From Cryptomeria japonica (lineage: Eukaryota > Streptophyta > Pinopsida > Cupressales > Cupressaceae): a stretch of 64,000 bases of DNA. The position numbers and the translations under genes were made by a program. Below, piece by piece: positions 1 to 10,900 of the stretch. Within the stretch, counting starts at the first letter, position 1, and the number at the start of each line of letters is the position of its first letter. Under the pieces are notes generated by a model. It saw only the letters and a list, made by a program, of their open reading frames with translations. It was not told the DNA's origin and made no database searches. Where the stretch lies: assembly GCF_030272615.1 (NCBI RefSeq), contig NC_081406.1, positions 140,774,361 through 140,838,360 of the forward strand. Direction: 5' to 3'.

Positions 1-362
1 ATCCATTTTTGTAAGTCAGTGAGACTTCCTTTTATAATTGAGCAGTGAGCTCTTGGCAGTTGGCCTTCCTGCATGTGTAGGCACCACATTTTGTAAGTAA
101 TATCCATTCATTGGCCAGTGAGTGAATATTGTGGGTCACAAATCCCACCGAGGTTTCTCTGACACCGGGTTTCCTCGCCAAAAATCTTTTATTATGGTGT
201 ACTTTCTATGTTGTGTTTATTTTTCTTATTTATTGCATTAATTCTTGTTTACCAGTACACTATTTTGGAATGCAATTTATTTAATAAGGTCAGGAAATCT
301 GTTAACCAGAAAGATACTAATTCACCTCCCCCCCCCTCTCAGTATCTTTGGGAATCCTAACA
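1..362 (+). repeat. LTR 3' part, copy 1 (truncated by window edge)
   Basis: Ends in a C-rich tract followed by GGAATCCTAACA, immediately before a primer-binding site. It aligns over its length with 884-1242 with scattered substitutions. The CA end plus a two-base spacer (AT) before the primer site repeats at 1242 and in element E. Confidence 0.75.
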
Positions 363-364
363 AT

Positions 365-376
365 TGGTATAAGAGC
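365..376 (+). promoter_or_regulatory. Primer-binding site, initiator tRNA-Met type (copy 1)
   Basis: TGGTATAAGAGC, one mismatch from TGGTATCAGAGC, the complement of the plant initiator tRNA-Met 3' end. The second copy at 1245-1256 is a perfect match. Confidence 0.8.
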
Positions 377-720
377 ATGGTCCTCTATTTTCAAAAACCT
401 AATAGCTTGAGAGAGATTCTGACACCGGTACAGATTGAAAATTTGAGAAAGCAATTGAAAACAACTCTTTCAGATTATGATGCAGAAAAGTTGAAGAATA
501 TGAAACTTGAAGATGATTTGAAGACTGTACAAGAATTCATTCAAGAACTTCAAGAAAATCTCACTATTGCTAGGAACAAAAGAAGAGAACTTTTGAAAAA
601 GATGCAAAGTGATGATGATGAAAAGGAAACTCTTAATGACCTTGTGAACAAGTTAAGACAATAAAACAATGCTATGAGGAATGAGATGCAAGACATGACT
701 ATAAGTATGAGATTTTGTAG
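377..720 (+). pseudogene. gag 5' fragment, duplicate copy
   Basis: Starts with ATG directly after the primer site and reads about 96 residues to TAA at 662-664. It is rich in Leu, Glu and Lys with coiled-coil character. It is nearly the same as the first third of the gag at 1257-2333. That copy has TAA at the matching place (1542-1544), so the stop predates the duplication. Similarity ends near 715, where unrelated sequence leads into the next LTR. Confidence 0.7.
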
Positions 721-1242
721 AACATTTTGTAAGATGGGATAGGACATATGATAGATGGATATAATGAGCAAATATTAAGGCGGACTTTGTAGTAAGGTTT
801 ATGGTTGTTGTATGAGCTTAAATCGGTACTGAACCTGGTATAGCAGATGCTTTTTGTAGTAGTACATCACTTGGATTTCTATAATCCATTTTTGTAAGTC
901 AGTGAGACTTCCTTTTGTAATTGAGCAGTGAATTCTAGGCAATTGGCCTTCCTGCATGTACAGGCACCACATTTTATAAGTAATATCCATTCATTGGCCA
1001 GTGAGTGAATATTGTGGGTCACAAATCCCACCGAGGTTTTTCCCACACCGGGTTTCCTCGCCAAAAAATATTGTGTTATGGTGTGCTTTCTATGTTGTGT
1101 TTATTGTTCTTATTTACCGCATTAATTCTTGTTTGCCAATACACTGTTTTGGAATGCAATTTATTTAATAAGGTCAAAAAATCTATTAATTGGAAAGATA
1201 CTAATTCACCCCCCCCTCCCAGTATCTTTTAGAATCCTAACA
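721..1242 (+). repeat. LTR 3' part, copy 2
   Basis: 884-1242 repeats 1-362, including the C-rich tract and the CCTAACA end. The LTR probably begins somewhere in 721-883, but no clear TG boundary or target duplication can be fixed there because copy 1 is cut by the window edge. Confidence 0.65.
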
Positions 1243-1244
1243 AT

Positions 1245-1256
1245 TGGTATCAGAGC
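1245..1256 (+). promoter_or_regulatory. Primer-binding site, initiator tRNA-Met
   Basis: TGGTATCAGAGC, a perfect match to the usual initiator-Met primer site of plant Copia elements, two bases after the LTR end. The gag ATG follows at once at 1257. Confidence 0.9.
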
Positions 1257-2333
1257 ATGGCCCTCTATTTTCAAAAGCCTAACAGCTTGAGGGAGATTCT
1301 AACACCGGCACAGATGGAAAACTTGAGAAAGCAATTGGAAACAACTCTTTTAGATTATGATGTAGAAAAGTTGAAGAATATGAAACTTGAAGATGATTTG
1401 AACACTGCATAGGAATTCATTCAAGGACTTCAAGAAAATCTCACTATTTCTAGGAACAAAAGAAGAGAACTTTCTGAAAAGATGCAGAGTGATGATGGTG
1501 AAAAGGAAACTCTTAATGACCTTGTGAACAAGTTAAGGCAATAAAACAATGCTATGAGGAATGAGATGAAAGACATGACTATGAGATTTTGTAAAGACAT
1601 TGAAGACAGAAAGAAGAATGAGGATGACTTGATTAGAAGACTAAATAATGCTGGAAATGAAAATACAAGACTTAGTCATGAAAATGATATGTTGAAAATA
1701 GATTTGATGCACACACAAAATGATAGAACTGAACTTATGAGACAAAAGGGAATCTTGGAAAATGAGTTGGCTACTGCAAATCAACACAAAGAGAAATTCA
1801 AGAAAATTTTAGAGGAACTTGATAACATGCTAAAAAATCAAAAACGTGATGGAGATACTAATGGACTTGGCTTTGAAGTTGGTGAAAGCTCCGGTACTAC
1901 AAACAATTATGATCACAGTAAACCGTTAAGACAACCTAATGATTACAAATTTAATGAGAAATGCTTTAAATGTAACAAGTATGGTCATAGAGAAAATAAG
2001 TGTAGATTTAGAAACTATCAGAACACTATTGCATTCACCGATCAATGTTCTAAATGCAACAAAATTGGTCATAATTTAGAAAATTGTAGAATGAATGTAA
2101 GATTTTATGTGTATGGAAGATTTGGACACTTATCTAATCAATGCAGGACACATACCGACATAGGATATGGAAAAGCTATTCAGAAAAATAATGTGACTTG
2201 TTATGCTTCTAACAAGATTGGACATATTGCAAAATTTTGTAGAAGTAAGGCATCACCGGCAAATAACAAAGGACCCAGTTTGAAAGGTAAAGAGAAGGTT
2301 GAAGAGGTAAAGCAAGAATTTTCAAAACAATGA
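1257..2333 (+). pseudogene. gag: coiled coil plus four zinc knuckles
   Basis: Nucleocapsid-type protein in one frame broken by TAG at 1410-1412 and TAA at 1542-1544; after that it is open to 2333. The N-terminal two thirds is a long charged coiled coil (for example KNEDDLIRRLNN). The C-terminal part has four knuckles: CFKCNKYGHRENKC and CSKCNKIGHNLENC are complete CCHC boxes, and two more have lost a cysteine (YVYGRFGHLSNQC, CYASNKIGHIAKFC). I see no UBN2-type Copia gag core. The 1410 stop is absent from copy 1, so it is recent. Basic residues follow the last knuckle. The minus-strand gag at 48920-49960 is a clear homologue. Confidence 0.75.
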
Positions 2334-2726
2334 ATTAGAAAGACAAATCAAAATGTTGATGAGGCCATTCCTTCACTGGTAGAACATAGTATCAGTCCAT
2401 CGATAGGAGATTCTTCATCTAACTGAAAAGAAATCTTTTGGGTGTATGGCAAGAAATTGAATCATGCTAGTTCACCCTTGGTTGATGGTAAGAAGATGAA
2501 TTACTTCTTTACTGGCAGATGTGGTAAGTTTCACTTAACTGGCAAACATTTATTATGGTAGTTGAAGGAAATGACATTATAAAGCAAGTGTTTTTCACTC
2601 TTTTTCACTCACCGAGCATTCAAATTTCCTAAAAGTGCGAAAAACCCGAGCGAAGGCATCCACAACGAGAACTGAAGCAAATCATTCAAGTATTCAAACC
2701 TAAAGGAAAATTAAGGTATTTATCAA
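2334..2726 (+). other. Spacer between gag and second ORF
   Basis: The first 230 bases still read as gag-like protein with several stops. The last 130 bases before ATG 2727 look like a plant transcript leader: A-rich, no ATG, and CACTCACCGAGC near 2608. This may mean the second ORF had its own leader or was captured with one. Confidence 0.4.
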
Positions 2727-4510
2727 ATGGCTTCCTCCTTTGTACCTGAATTCACTGCAAACCCTATTGTAATTGAAGTGGTTAAATGCCCTAGGCCCGT
2801 ATTTAAGATCATACCTAAAGTAGCGAAGCAGGATGATACCCTAGGTGCATTCTCTAAAATACCCAAAGGAGTTGCATATGCTAAAGACCCTAGGATATAC
2901 ATACATTGTCATATTGAGGAACCATGTGCTGATGAAATAATGAACATGTATAGGACTGTAATTTGTGATGAGAATGGTAATGTAAAACCAGAACACAAGA
3001 TAATTGAAACCCTAGGTTTTGTGGAAATTCTTAGTATTCTTGATTTTCCAAAGGAAGTTGTGAGGATTGTACTTAGAAGAGTTCATGGGGAATTCTTTTG
3101 GCTTGACTCCATGCATAAGATCACAAGAGAAGCAGTTAGGGCAATGACTGGCCTACCTTCCACCGGTAGCAGGCCTGATAAAACCAAAAAGTTCCAAACA
3201 ACACTGTAATGACCCTAACCGGTGCAACCCATGACAACAAATCCTTAAGAGTGAATTATGTAAAGAATATTAATGTCAGATTCATTAGCATGATTCTAGA
3301 ATACAATACTACACATGCTAACAGATTAAACTTTGTTTCTAGTTCATGTATCAAGAGTGCTTATGACATGGTGAACAGTAATGAAAAGATTGACATATGT
3401 GAATGGCTAAAGGATGAATTAATTGACAACCTGAAGAAAATTAAGGGTGACAAGAAAGGTACTTTTAGATTTGGTAACTTACTTGTATGCCTAATGCTAT
3501 ACATTACTAAGGAAGTTCCCAGCATAGGTAGAAAAGAATTTGGTTTTGACATACTGGTAGGAAAACAACTATTGGATATCCTTACCGGCATGGGAGATGA
3601 TAGGGAAAACAACATAATTAAATACTTTCAGGCATTTAAGGCTAGATTGAAGACTAGGGAAAGGTTATCTCAAACCATAGTTGACAAATATCAGAAAGAA
3701 ATATGTTTTGTTATAAAGAAAGATGAAATTTGGATGGAAGCAGTGGTTCCAAGAACTATTTGGGTAACAAAAATGGGTTATGAGGCCAATGAAAAATAAT
3801 TGATACATATGCTAAAGCCCTACTCAAAGCTCCTAAAGAACTTGAAGAAGAAGCATTTGGAAATGCAGAAACCATTGAGAGCAAGGTTCAAACACTGAAA
3901 CAAAGAAATAAAAGAGAACAAACAATTAGAAAAGCAACAAAACAGGCAAAAGAAATCAAGGAAGACTTATTGATTATTACTGGTATTAAGGAAAGTGACT
4001 TGGAAGGGATATGACCAGAAGCACATCTTTCACCGGTTGGAACTTCTTTTGATGGTGAAATACCGACAGAGTTTAAAATGGTAGAAAGAAAAAGAAAAAA
4101 TTCACCGGTACCCTCTCCTAAACCAAAGAAAGCTAGAAAGAAGCAACATGTAGTAAGGCCTCCAACAAGGAAAATGACACCAAGGAAGAAGAAGGAAAAA
4201 CAAGTTACCCCTCCTTTAGAAAATCTTCTAAATGAAATAACAGATGAAGGAAACTTGTCTAATATCAACAAATTGTATAATACTTTTAGTAAAATGAAGA
4301 AAAAGAATGCATAGAAAATAGTGTCATTCTACACTTAGACATTTACAAGAAATTTTTGATAGAAGTTGTAGATGATTTACCAAGTGACTTGTATAGGAGA
4401 CTAGATGCAAAGAGATTAGCCATTGTGAAATTGGATAAGAAAATAAAGATAGATTTATTCATTGTGGAGTTGGATTTAGTCCCTATCCACTCCTCTAAGA
4501 AGATTTTGTG
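2727..4510 (+). pseudogene. Second ORF of the Copia-type element, unknown function
   Basis: I do not recognise the family. ATG 2727 starts a reading that runs to TAA 3207-3209, continues with a frame change at 3209-3799, and is again readable at 3900-4315 and 4321-4510. The N-terminal half is globular (FFWLDSMHKITREAVRAMTG; a Lys/Asp-rich stretch with CEWLKDELIDNLKKIKGDKK). The C-terminal half is very basic (KKARKKQHVVRPP), like a nuclear-localisation or nucleic-acid-binding tail. There is no protease, integrase or RT motif. A decayed counterpart probably lies at 47790-48420 on the minus strand in element E. It could be an accessory protein or a captured host gene. Confidence 0.55.
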
Positions 4511-6456
4511 GCCCATGGTGAGAGAGAGAATTTAACTTGGTCTACCTCCTAATGACCAAAATCTAATGTTTTGTTTATCACAAACACATGAGACATGTAG
4601 AGCTCCATTTTTATTGTTGTCTATCTATTTCCATTAGAAATTATCTTCTCTCTAAGGTCCATTAGATGACTACGGAGAAAATTCCTCCAACTCCCCCTTC
4701 TCCCATTGGAATGAGAGAAAATTCACAAGGTTATTACTACATGTTATCTACATGATGCTATCCTTGAGACATATAATGTCTTTTGGAAATTCTAAGACTC
4801 GCAACCCAAAGTTAGTGTGGTTTCTTCTAGGAGACCTACGGAGGCCCTTATGATTTGGAATAGTGGTGATACTTCAAATGAAGAAAATATAAAAGAATTG
4901 ATTAAGATTCCTATGACAAAACATTCATGGACAAAGATCAAAAGGAAGAAAAAACCTCCATCAAAACTAAAGCATCATATGACATTAAGATCATCAAGGA
5001 AAGGAGTAAGACAAAAAAATGTTTTATTTTTGTGGAACACCTATATTGGAGTTGATTACTCAACCTACAACTCCTAAATGTCACCTAGAATCAAACACCC
5101 ATCATGAAACAAGAGAGAAGCAAAGAGCTATGTAGGACAAAAGATTGTTGATTTAAAAATATGAATCATATTGATAATCTAATGATTGAATGAATAATAA
5201 TGCTAAAATGAATTGTTTATAAAGGAAAAGTAAAAGATAAATAAATAGAAACCCTAGAGAAAACCTAGGTAAGGATAAGACTAGATCATGACATGTGTCC
5301 TCATCAAATGACTTGAGACACTAAAGAGAGCATGAAATAAGTAAGCTTAAGTCCTAGAGTACTAATTACTTTAATGCTTCCTCTTAAGTGCAACTTTAGG
5401 AGAAACTAAAACCTCTAAATGCAAATGCATGAAATGCAAAGGATGTGTCCCATCCCAACAACTAAGGCCTAATGAGGTACTAATGTACATACAAAAAAAT
5501 GTCTCACAATTGGAGAAAAAGAGAAAAGACTAGTGGGAGAAAAGTCCTCTCCAAAAGAGAAAAAAATAGAATGAAGGACTAAGAAGCCTTTAGAAAAATA
5601 TCCCAAAGAATAGAAACATGAAGAACATTCTATGAAGCATGAATGAGTTGTAGGCAACTATCAAATGAAGATTGCTATAGTGCTAATATAAAAACCTCCT
5701 CTAAAACCAAGATGATGATCATGATCAAGAAGACAATAATCTACATGAGTACCCAATTGACACTAGTTGATCAAACATATGACCAAAAAAGGAAAAATAT
5801 CTCGGAATTATAGTTGTCAATAGGATAAAGAGTTGCTCAGTCAAGGATAGCTCACCTCCACAAAACTAGAATGCAAGAGTGTCTACATAATAAAAGATCC
5901 ATCTCATCAAAATACAACAACTACTAAAATTTATTAAACCCATAAACACTACTTTTAAGTAACAACATTGTTTTATTTATTTTTCACTTTAACTATATAT
6001 CAAAATTTACATATATAACACATTATCCTTTTACCATAAAATATTTACTAATTTAATTTACCCACTAGTTTTTAGTTTTTTTTACATTATTAAATTACTC
6101 TTTTATTTACCAAATTTACCCCCTTTAAGTTCTTTAATACATACTTTCTTAATTTTATTTATTTTATTTTAGTAACCTTGACCTTTAAAATTATAGAACT
6201 ATGTCTTTACCATTTCACCAAACAGTTAATTAGCCATTACCTATTTTAAATACTCTAAACTCATAGCAATCCATAATTAACAAAACACATTCTTGTAGTA
6301 ATGACAAGCAAAGGTGTTTGAACTCACGGCCTTTAGGCCATGACTAAAATTCACAACCTTTAGGTTATGATTACAAAGCCTTGGCCATCACATCCCAATG
6401 CTTTATTTTCAAAATAAGCAACAAGATTCAAATTTATACATTATACAGCTGAGTAA
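4511..6456. other. No gene seen; AT-rich degenerate sequence
   Basis: A short open frame at 4817-5077 has no recognisable motif. The rest is low-complexity AT-rich DNA with no LTR ends, primer site or coding similarity I can support. The 3' LTR of the preceding element might be decayed here, but I could not find it. Confidence 0.5.
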
Positions 6457-6888
6457 GGGAGGGGTCCCATGGAGGGGGCTTAAGCTCTATTTTTAAGGAA
6501 GAGGTGGTCTCATGAAAAAAATATTTTTTGGCTACAGGATTAATTAGAATCTTTTCCTAAAAAATAGAGCCCCTACCTTTTAGGCTTGAAAATCTAAGCT
6601 GGTGAAAATGGGGTGGGGCTAGAAATTGCCCCACCATCTTAGGAATGTATTATGTCATTTGTCAATTACATAAATTTTAGAAAAAAAACAAATTTATTCA
6701 CTACCAATTTACTTAAATTTAGGAATTTAAACTTGTTAATCTCCACTACAAAGTTCATGACATCCTTAAACTTAGAAGCTGAAGTGGAAAACAAAATTCA
6801 TGGGACCGACAACTTTAAAATATTCTTAGAAAAGCTCAGCAGCTTTGACTCTATTTTTTAGGAAGCCCCCCTCCATGGGACCCCACCC
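6457..6888. mobile_element. MITE, PIF/Harbinger type
   Basis: A 432-bp element with terminal inverted repeats: GGGAGGGGTCCCATGG on the left, and the right end read in reverse is GGGTGGGGTCCCATGG. The inverted similarity continues for about 25-28 bases. It is flanked by the 3-bp repeat TAA (6454-6456 and 6889-6891), typical of PIF/Harbinger targets. There is no transposase; the frame at 6652-6861 has no motif. It also contains an internal hairpin near 6612-6634 (TGGGGC..GCCCCA). Confidence 0.8.
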
Positions 6889-6891
6889 TAA

Positions 6892-7953
6892 GATAGAATA
6901 TAATGTCGATTGCAATACTTATTCATGTAGAAGAGTTACTTAGGCGCGACATATGAGGTTATAATAAACAATTAAACAATATATCAATTTCGAACTTGGC
7001 CTTATGCATACGTTTATGTGTATTGCTCTTGTAAAAAGATTTAGATAAATAGATCGTGTTTCTAATGAATGGAGCAATAGGGGAAGAACAAGGTAACATT
7101 TCAAGGCTAAAAATTGTGAATTTTTTTAATCATTGCAATTGACAGGTATCCAAGTATGGTCCTCACTAGCAGCTTTGCTCATATTGAATCATTATGAATG
7201 TTTAGAAAAATAACATATCTTGAGGATAGCAATATTTTATTGTAATAGAAACACATATAGTTGAGACAAAAACAAAGGCACACACGCACACACACATAGT
7301 AAAATAATACTATTTTCTAAATAATTCATTTTTATTAAAATCATTATAATGGAAGACTTCTAGTATGGAAAACAAGGAGATCATTTATTGAATAAAATGT
7401 TGCAAGAAGGTCAACCTAGAAATCTATCTCCAAAGCCAAACCAAGGAAGGATTAGCACCAATAGTAAAAACGCTCCATAATGCTAATAGTAAAGAGAGAT
7501 GACAAGTCAACTACAACTTTGTGTTACCAAATAGTGCATGAAGGGGAACAAACATCAGAATATGCACAATAAAGTACTTACAACTGAAAAATGATATGCA
7601 ACCAATGCACACTTGCATGGGAGAAGAATCTATAAAATTAGATGGCATCATTGAGGGATACTCACTGGAAAAGGTTGTAAAGGCAGTACACAACCCCATC
7701 CCACTTTATATCAGCTTATTATCATGTTGACCCCCCAATAGTCGTCATAGTGAAAACACCATTAATAAATTTGTTTTGTACCAATAGCCGATCATTATTT
7801 ATAATTTTTTGTTCATAATTGGCCCATTTGTGCACCACTATTGGAACATTTGTCAACAAGTACTAGCAATTTTGAGTTGACAGTTACTAGAACATCTTGA
7901 GTTAGGTATCAAGCGACACTTTGAAATGTGTACTTTGTGACCTTTGTGCGCAT
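6892..7953. other. No gene seen; includes a CA microsatellite
   Basis: AT-rich sequence. A short (CA)n-type run lies at about 7268-7298. No coding region or element end is supported. Confidence 0.5.
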
Positions 7954-7958
7954 AAATG

Positions 7959-10900
7959 TGTAATGCCCGCCAGGAAACCCCTAAGGGTTTAAGTTTAAAA
8001 CACTCAAATAGAGTGTAAAAATTTTTATTTTTTTTAAAAAAAATAATAATTAGGAGCGTTAATGAAAAGTTACATTGTTAAGATAAATTGAAGTTAACTC
8101 AATTCATTATTAGACACGACATTAAAATACAATGGAGATTATCTGTCAACTTAGATATCACAGCGGAAGGCTAAGCCAATCCTAAGGAGTTTCCTAACAC
8201 GATTACACAACCTTACACCTAACTCAACTTGCGTCATTAGATCCATTAAACTGGATAACTTAATTACGAGGTACTGCATAGATCTTGATTACATATGTGT
8301 TTCAAGGATATGACATCTTAAAATTTTAGGAGGCGTTCATTTAATTTAGAGGTTAGGAGGCCATCGAGGAGTTATTTATCCAATGCACTTAATTTCATAA
8401 TTACATTAAGAGGCCCCCAAAAAGGGTTCATGTGATTAATTAAAATGTAGCTCATTCATTGGGTTTAAGGTACCCATCCACAGTTGATTTCACCCTTTAA
8501 TGTTTTAAAAATACGCCTATTGAGATTCATTCATATAAGGTTAAACTACGATTAGTAAAGCGTGGTTTCCTTCATTTGATTTTATGATATTCACCCACAT
8601 TTGATATCTTTCTTAAATATTAAAAAAAAATATGGTTCATAGGAAGAATTCGTGCCTTAGGGATTAACTACAAAAATTAAAGTGAGATCCCTTCCTTTGG
8701 TTTCATGCATAGCCAACTGATGAGTTGAAGATTCTTATGAACGGTATAATGTGAGTTGCCATGGGAATTCGTTTGAAGTTTTAAAATAATACTACTAGAT
8801 GGCTAGACCCATTACGTGGAAAATGTAATGGAGCCACAAGAGTTCATCCTTTAACTTCAAGATATAGTTAGCGAGATAATATTTAACATTTCAAGATTGA
8901 AGTATAAATTCCAAGAGATGCTCTCCCACTAGGATTGAATTACAATTATCTTGTTGCATATCACTTTTTTTTTATCGTTAAATGAATAAAATGTGAAAGA
9001 GATTCTTTAATTACATTTAATGTATCAACAACTAATTGAATCCCTTCTTTTTCAGTTCATCTTTAACAATCATAAAGAAATTCATTTGTTGGAGTTATAA
9101 TTAGGGTGGACTAGTTGAGTTTTGCCAATTATCAAGTTAAATTTCGGTAAGGATAATTTGTTAAGATTAAACGTAATTGACCAAACAACTATATCCAATA
9201 TAATGAACATAATTAACATGACGTTTCCCATTCTAGTTCAATCTTAGCAACCATGAGGGGTTCCTTTTAGAAAGATTAACACATGGGTTTTCTAGTTGGG
9301 TTATTGATTCAAAATTACAACATAAATTACTAAGTATATTCGTTCAATATACAACATGAATATTTGATTGAGTCCACACGATTAACAAATTAATCCGGTG
9401 AGGATTATTGGTTATGATTAAAACGTGAAATAACTTAACAATTTTTATCCAATGTAATGAAACATAACTGACATGGCGTGTTTTTCATCCATTAAGGTAA
9501 AAAGATAGATGTTTATACGATGTTCATCTTCTAGATTTCAATCTACCATTTTGTGACATGTATTTTAACTTTGCTTTCCTTTTTACATTCATTCCATTAA
9601 CATACTTTTTAACAATTAATCCAATGAAGTAGTTCTATCTAGATTTCTTCCACTATTACAATTCAAATTAACATTACCAATTTACTTTTTTCCACACTTT
9701 AATTTTCAATATATAAATACCATGCCATATTCATAATTCACAATGTTTTATGAACTTGAATAACTACGTTTATCCATATGAAAAATGTTATACATTTAAA
9801 TTTGAATTCATTTAATTTACACTTTACACTACGCAAGAATACAACCATTCAAGATAATTTAAAACATAAAACAAAGTACGCTATAAACATCGCATGACAT
9901 AGAATATGATCTCGGAGTTCACCCCGGATGGGCTACATCTCCGGGTCTGCTCAACTGCAAGACCCCTTTGGTATTATATCGTTAGGAATACAAAATTTAT
10001 AAGTCTTTTACATCTTGCCACTTAGGCGAATAAATTCAATACACAACAGACACCTCGGACGTTAATTACATAATGATCCCTTTGTAACGGATCCCATTAA
10101 ATACATCGAGTAAAAAGGACAAGGATTTCTTAACCAGAGGTACCTTAAATGGAGACTAGACCGACGTTGGGCAGACCAAGGCAATCAGATGACGGGGTCC
10201 CAACAAATTTCCCAAAATAAATAGTCATGCTCAAGCGTTGATGAGTAAATTCGACACTTTCTCAAGTTGACATAAACGTCTATCCAAATTAATTTACCCT
10301 TAGATACCCACTAAGACAAGATGGTTTTACAAGATAATCCAGCCCCAACATTACCCACTTAAAAGGATTAAAGCTTATTTGCACATCTCAACATTTGTAT
10401 GGATAATGGAAATCGTTTCCATATTATATTTCTAAGAGGCAAGATCTATATAGGTCTTCAAGGTATATGTATACAAATTAGATGCTATCTATATTAACGT
10501 ATTTTTTTTTAAACATATCTATTTATCTCCTTTTTTTTAATTTAAAATAAACATTCATTACTCATTATAATGTTCGTCTCAACTCAAATTTAATATAAAA
10601 TAATGCCTATAATGTATATATATTATTAAGCCCCCTTTTGATAACATAAACTATTCCAAACTAAAACCGATTTCTTTTTTTTTTTAAACTTACCAGGCAA
10701 AACTAATTTAATAATTCCATTCTACAAAACAAATAGAAAAACAATTTTAAAACTTTAAAATAAAATAATACATAAAAACAAATTTAAAATGCCAAGTTTA
10801 AACTGGAAGGCGTGCCCTACGGTACCCGCAGGGCTTCCCTGCGAGTCACGATGGACGCAGGGTTCCCTGCGGACACCGTGGGGACGCAGGGTTTACCCTG

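Larger units (their letters stand above)
1..4510 (+). mobile_element. Copia-type non-autonomous LTR element, left part duplicated
   Basis: A plus-strand LTR retrotransposon whose 5' end lies outside the window. It shows an LTR 3' part, a primer-binding site matching initiator tRNA-Met, a coiled-coil gag with four CCHC knuckles, then a second ORF of unknown function. No protease, integrase or reverse transcriptase is visible, so it probably depended on a helper. The C-rich LTR end, initiator-Met site and gag match element E at 45817-51322, which has the same layout. The start is duplicated: LTR end, primer site and first gag exon occur at 1-715 and again at 884-1600. No 3' LTR is found and the right limit is uncertain. 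Superfamily assignment to Copia is inferred from the primer site and LTR end, not from pol. Confidence 0.7.
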
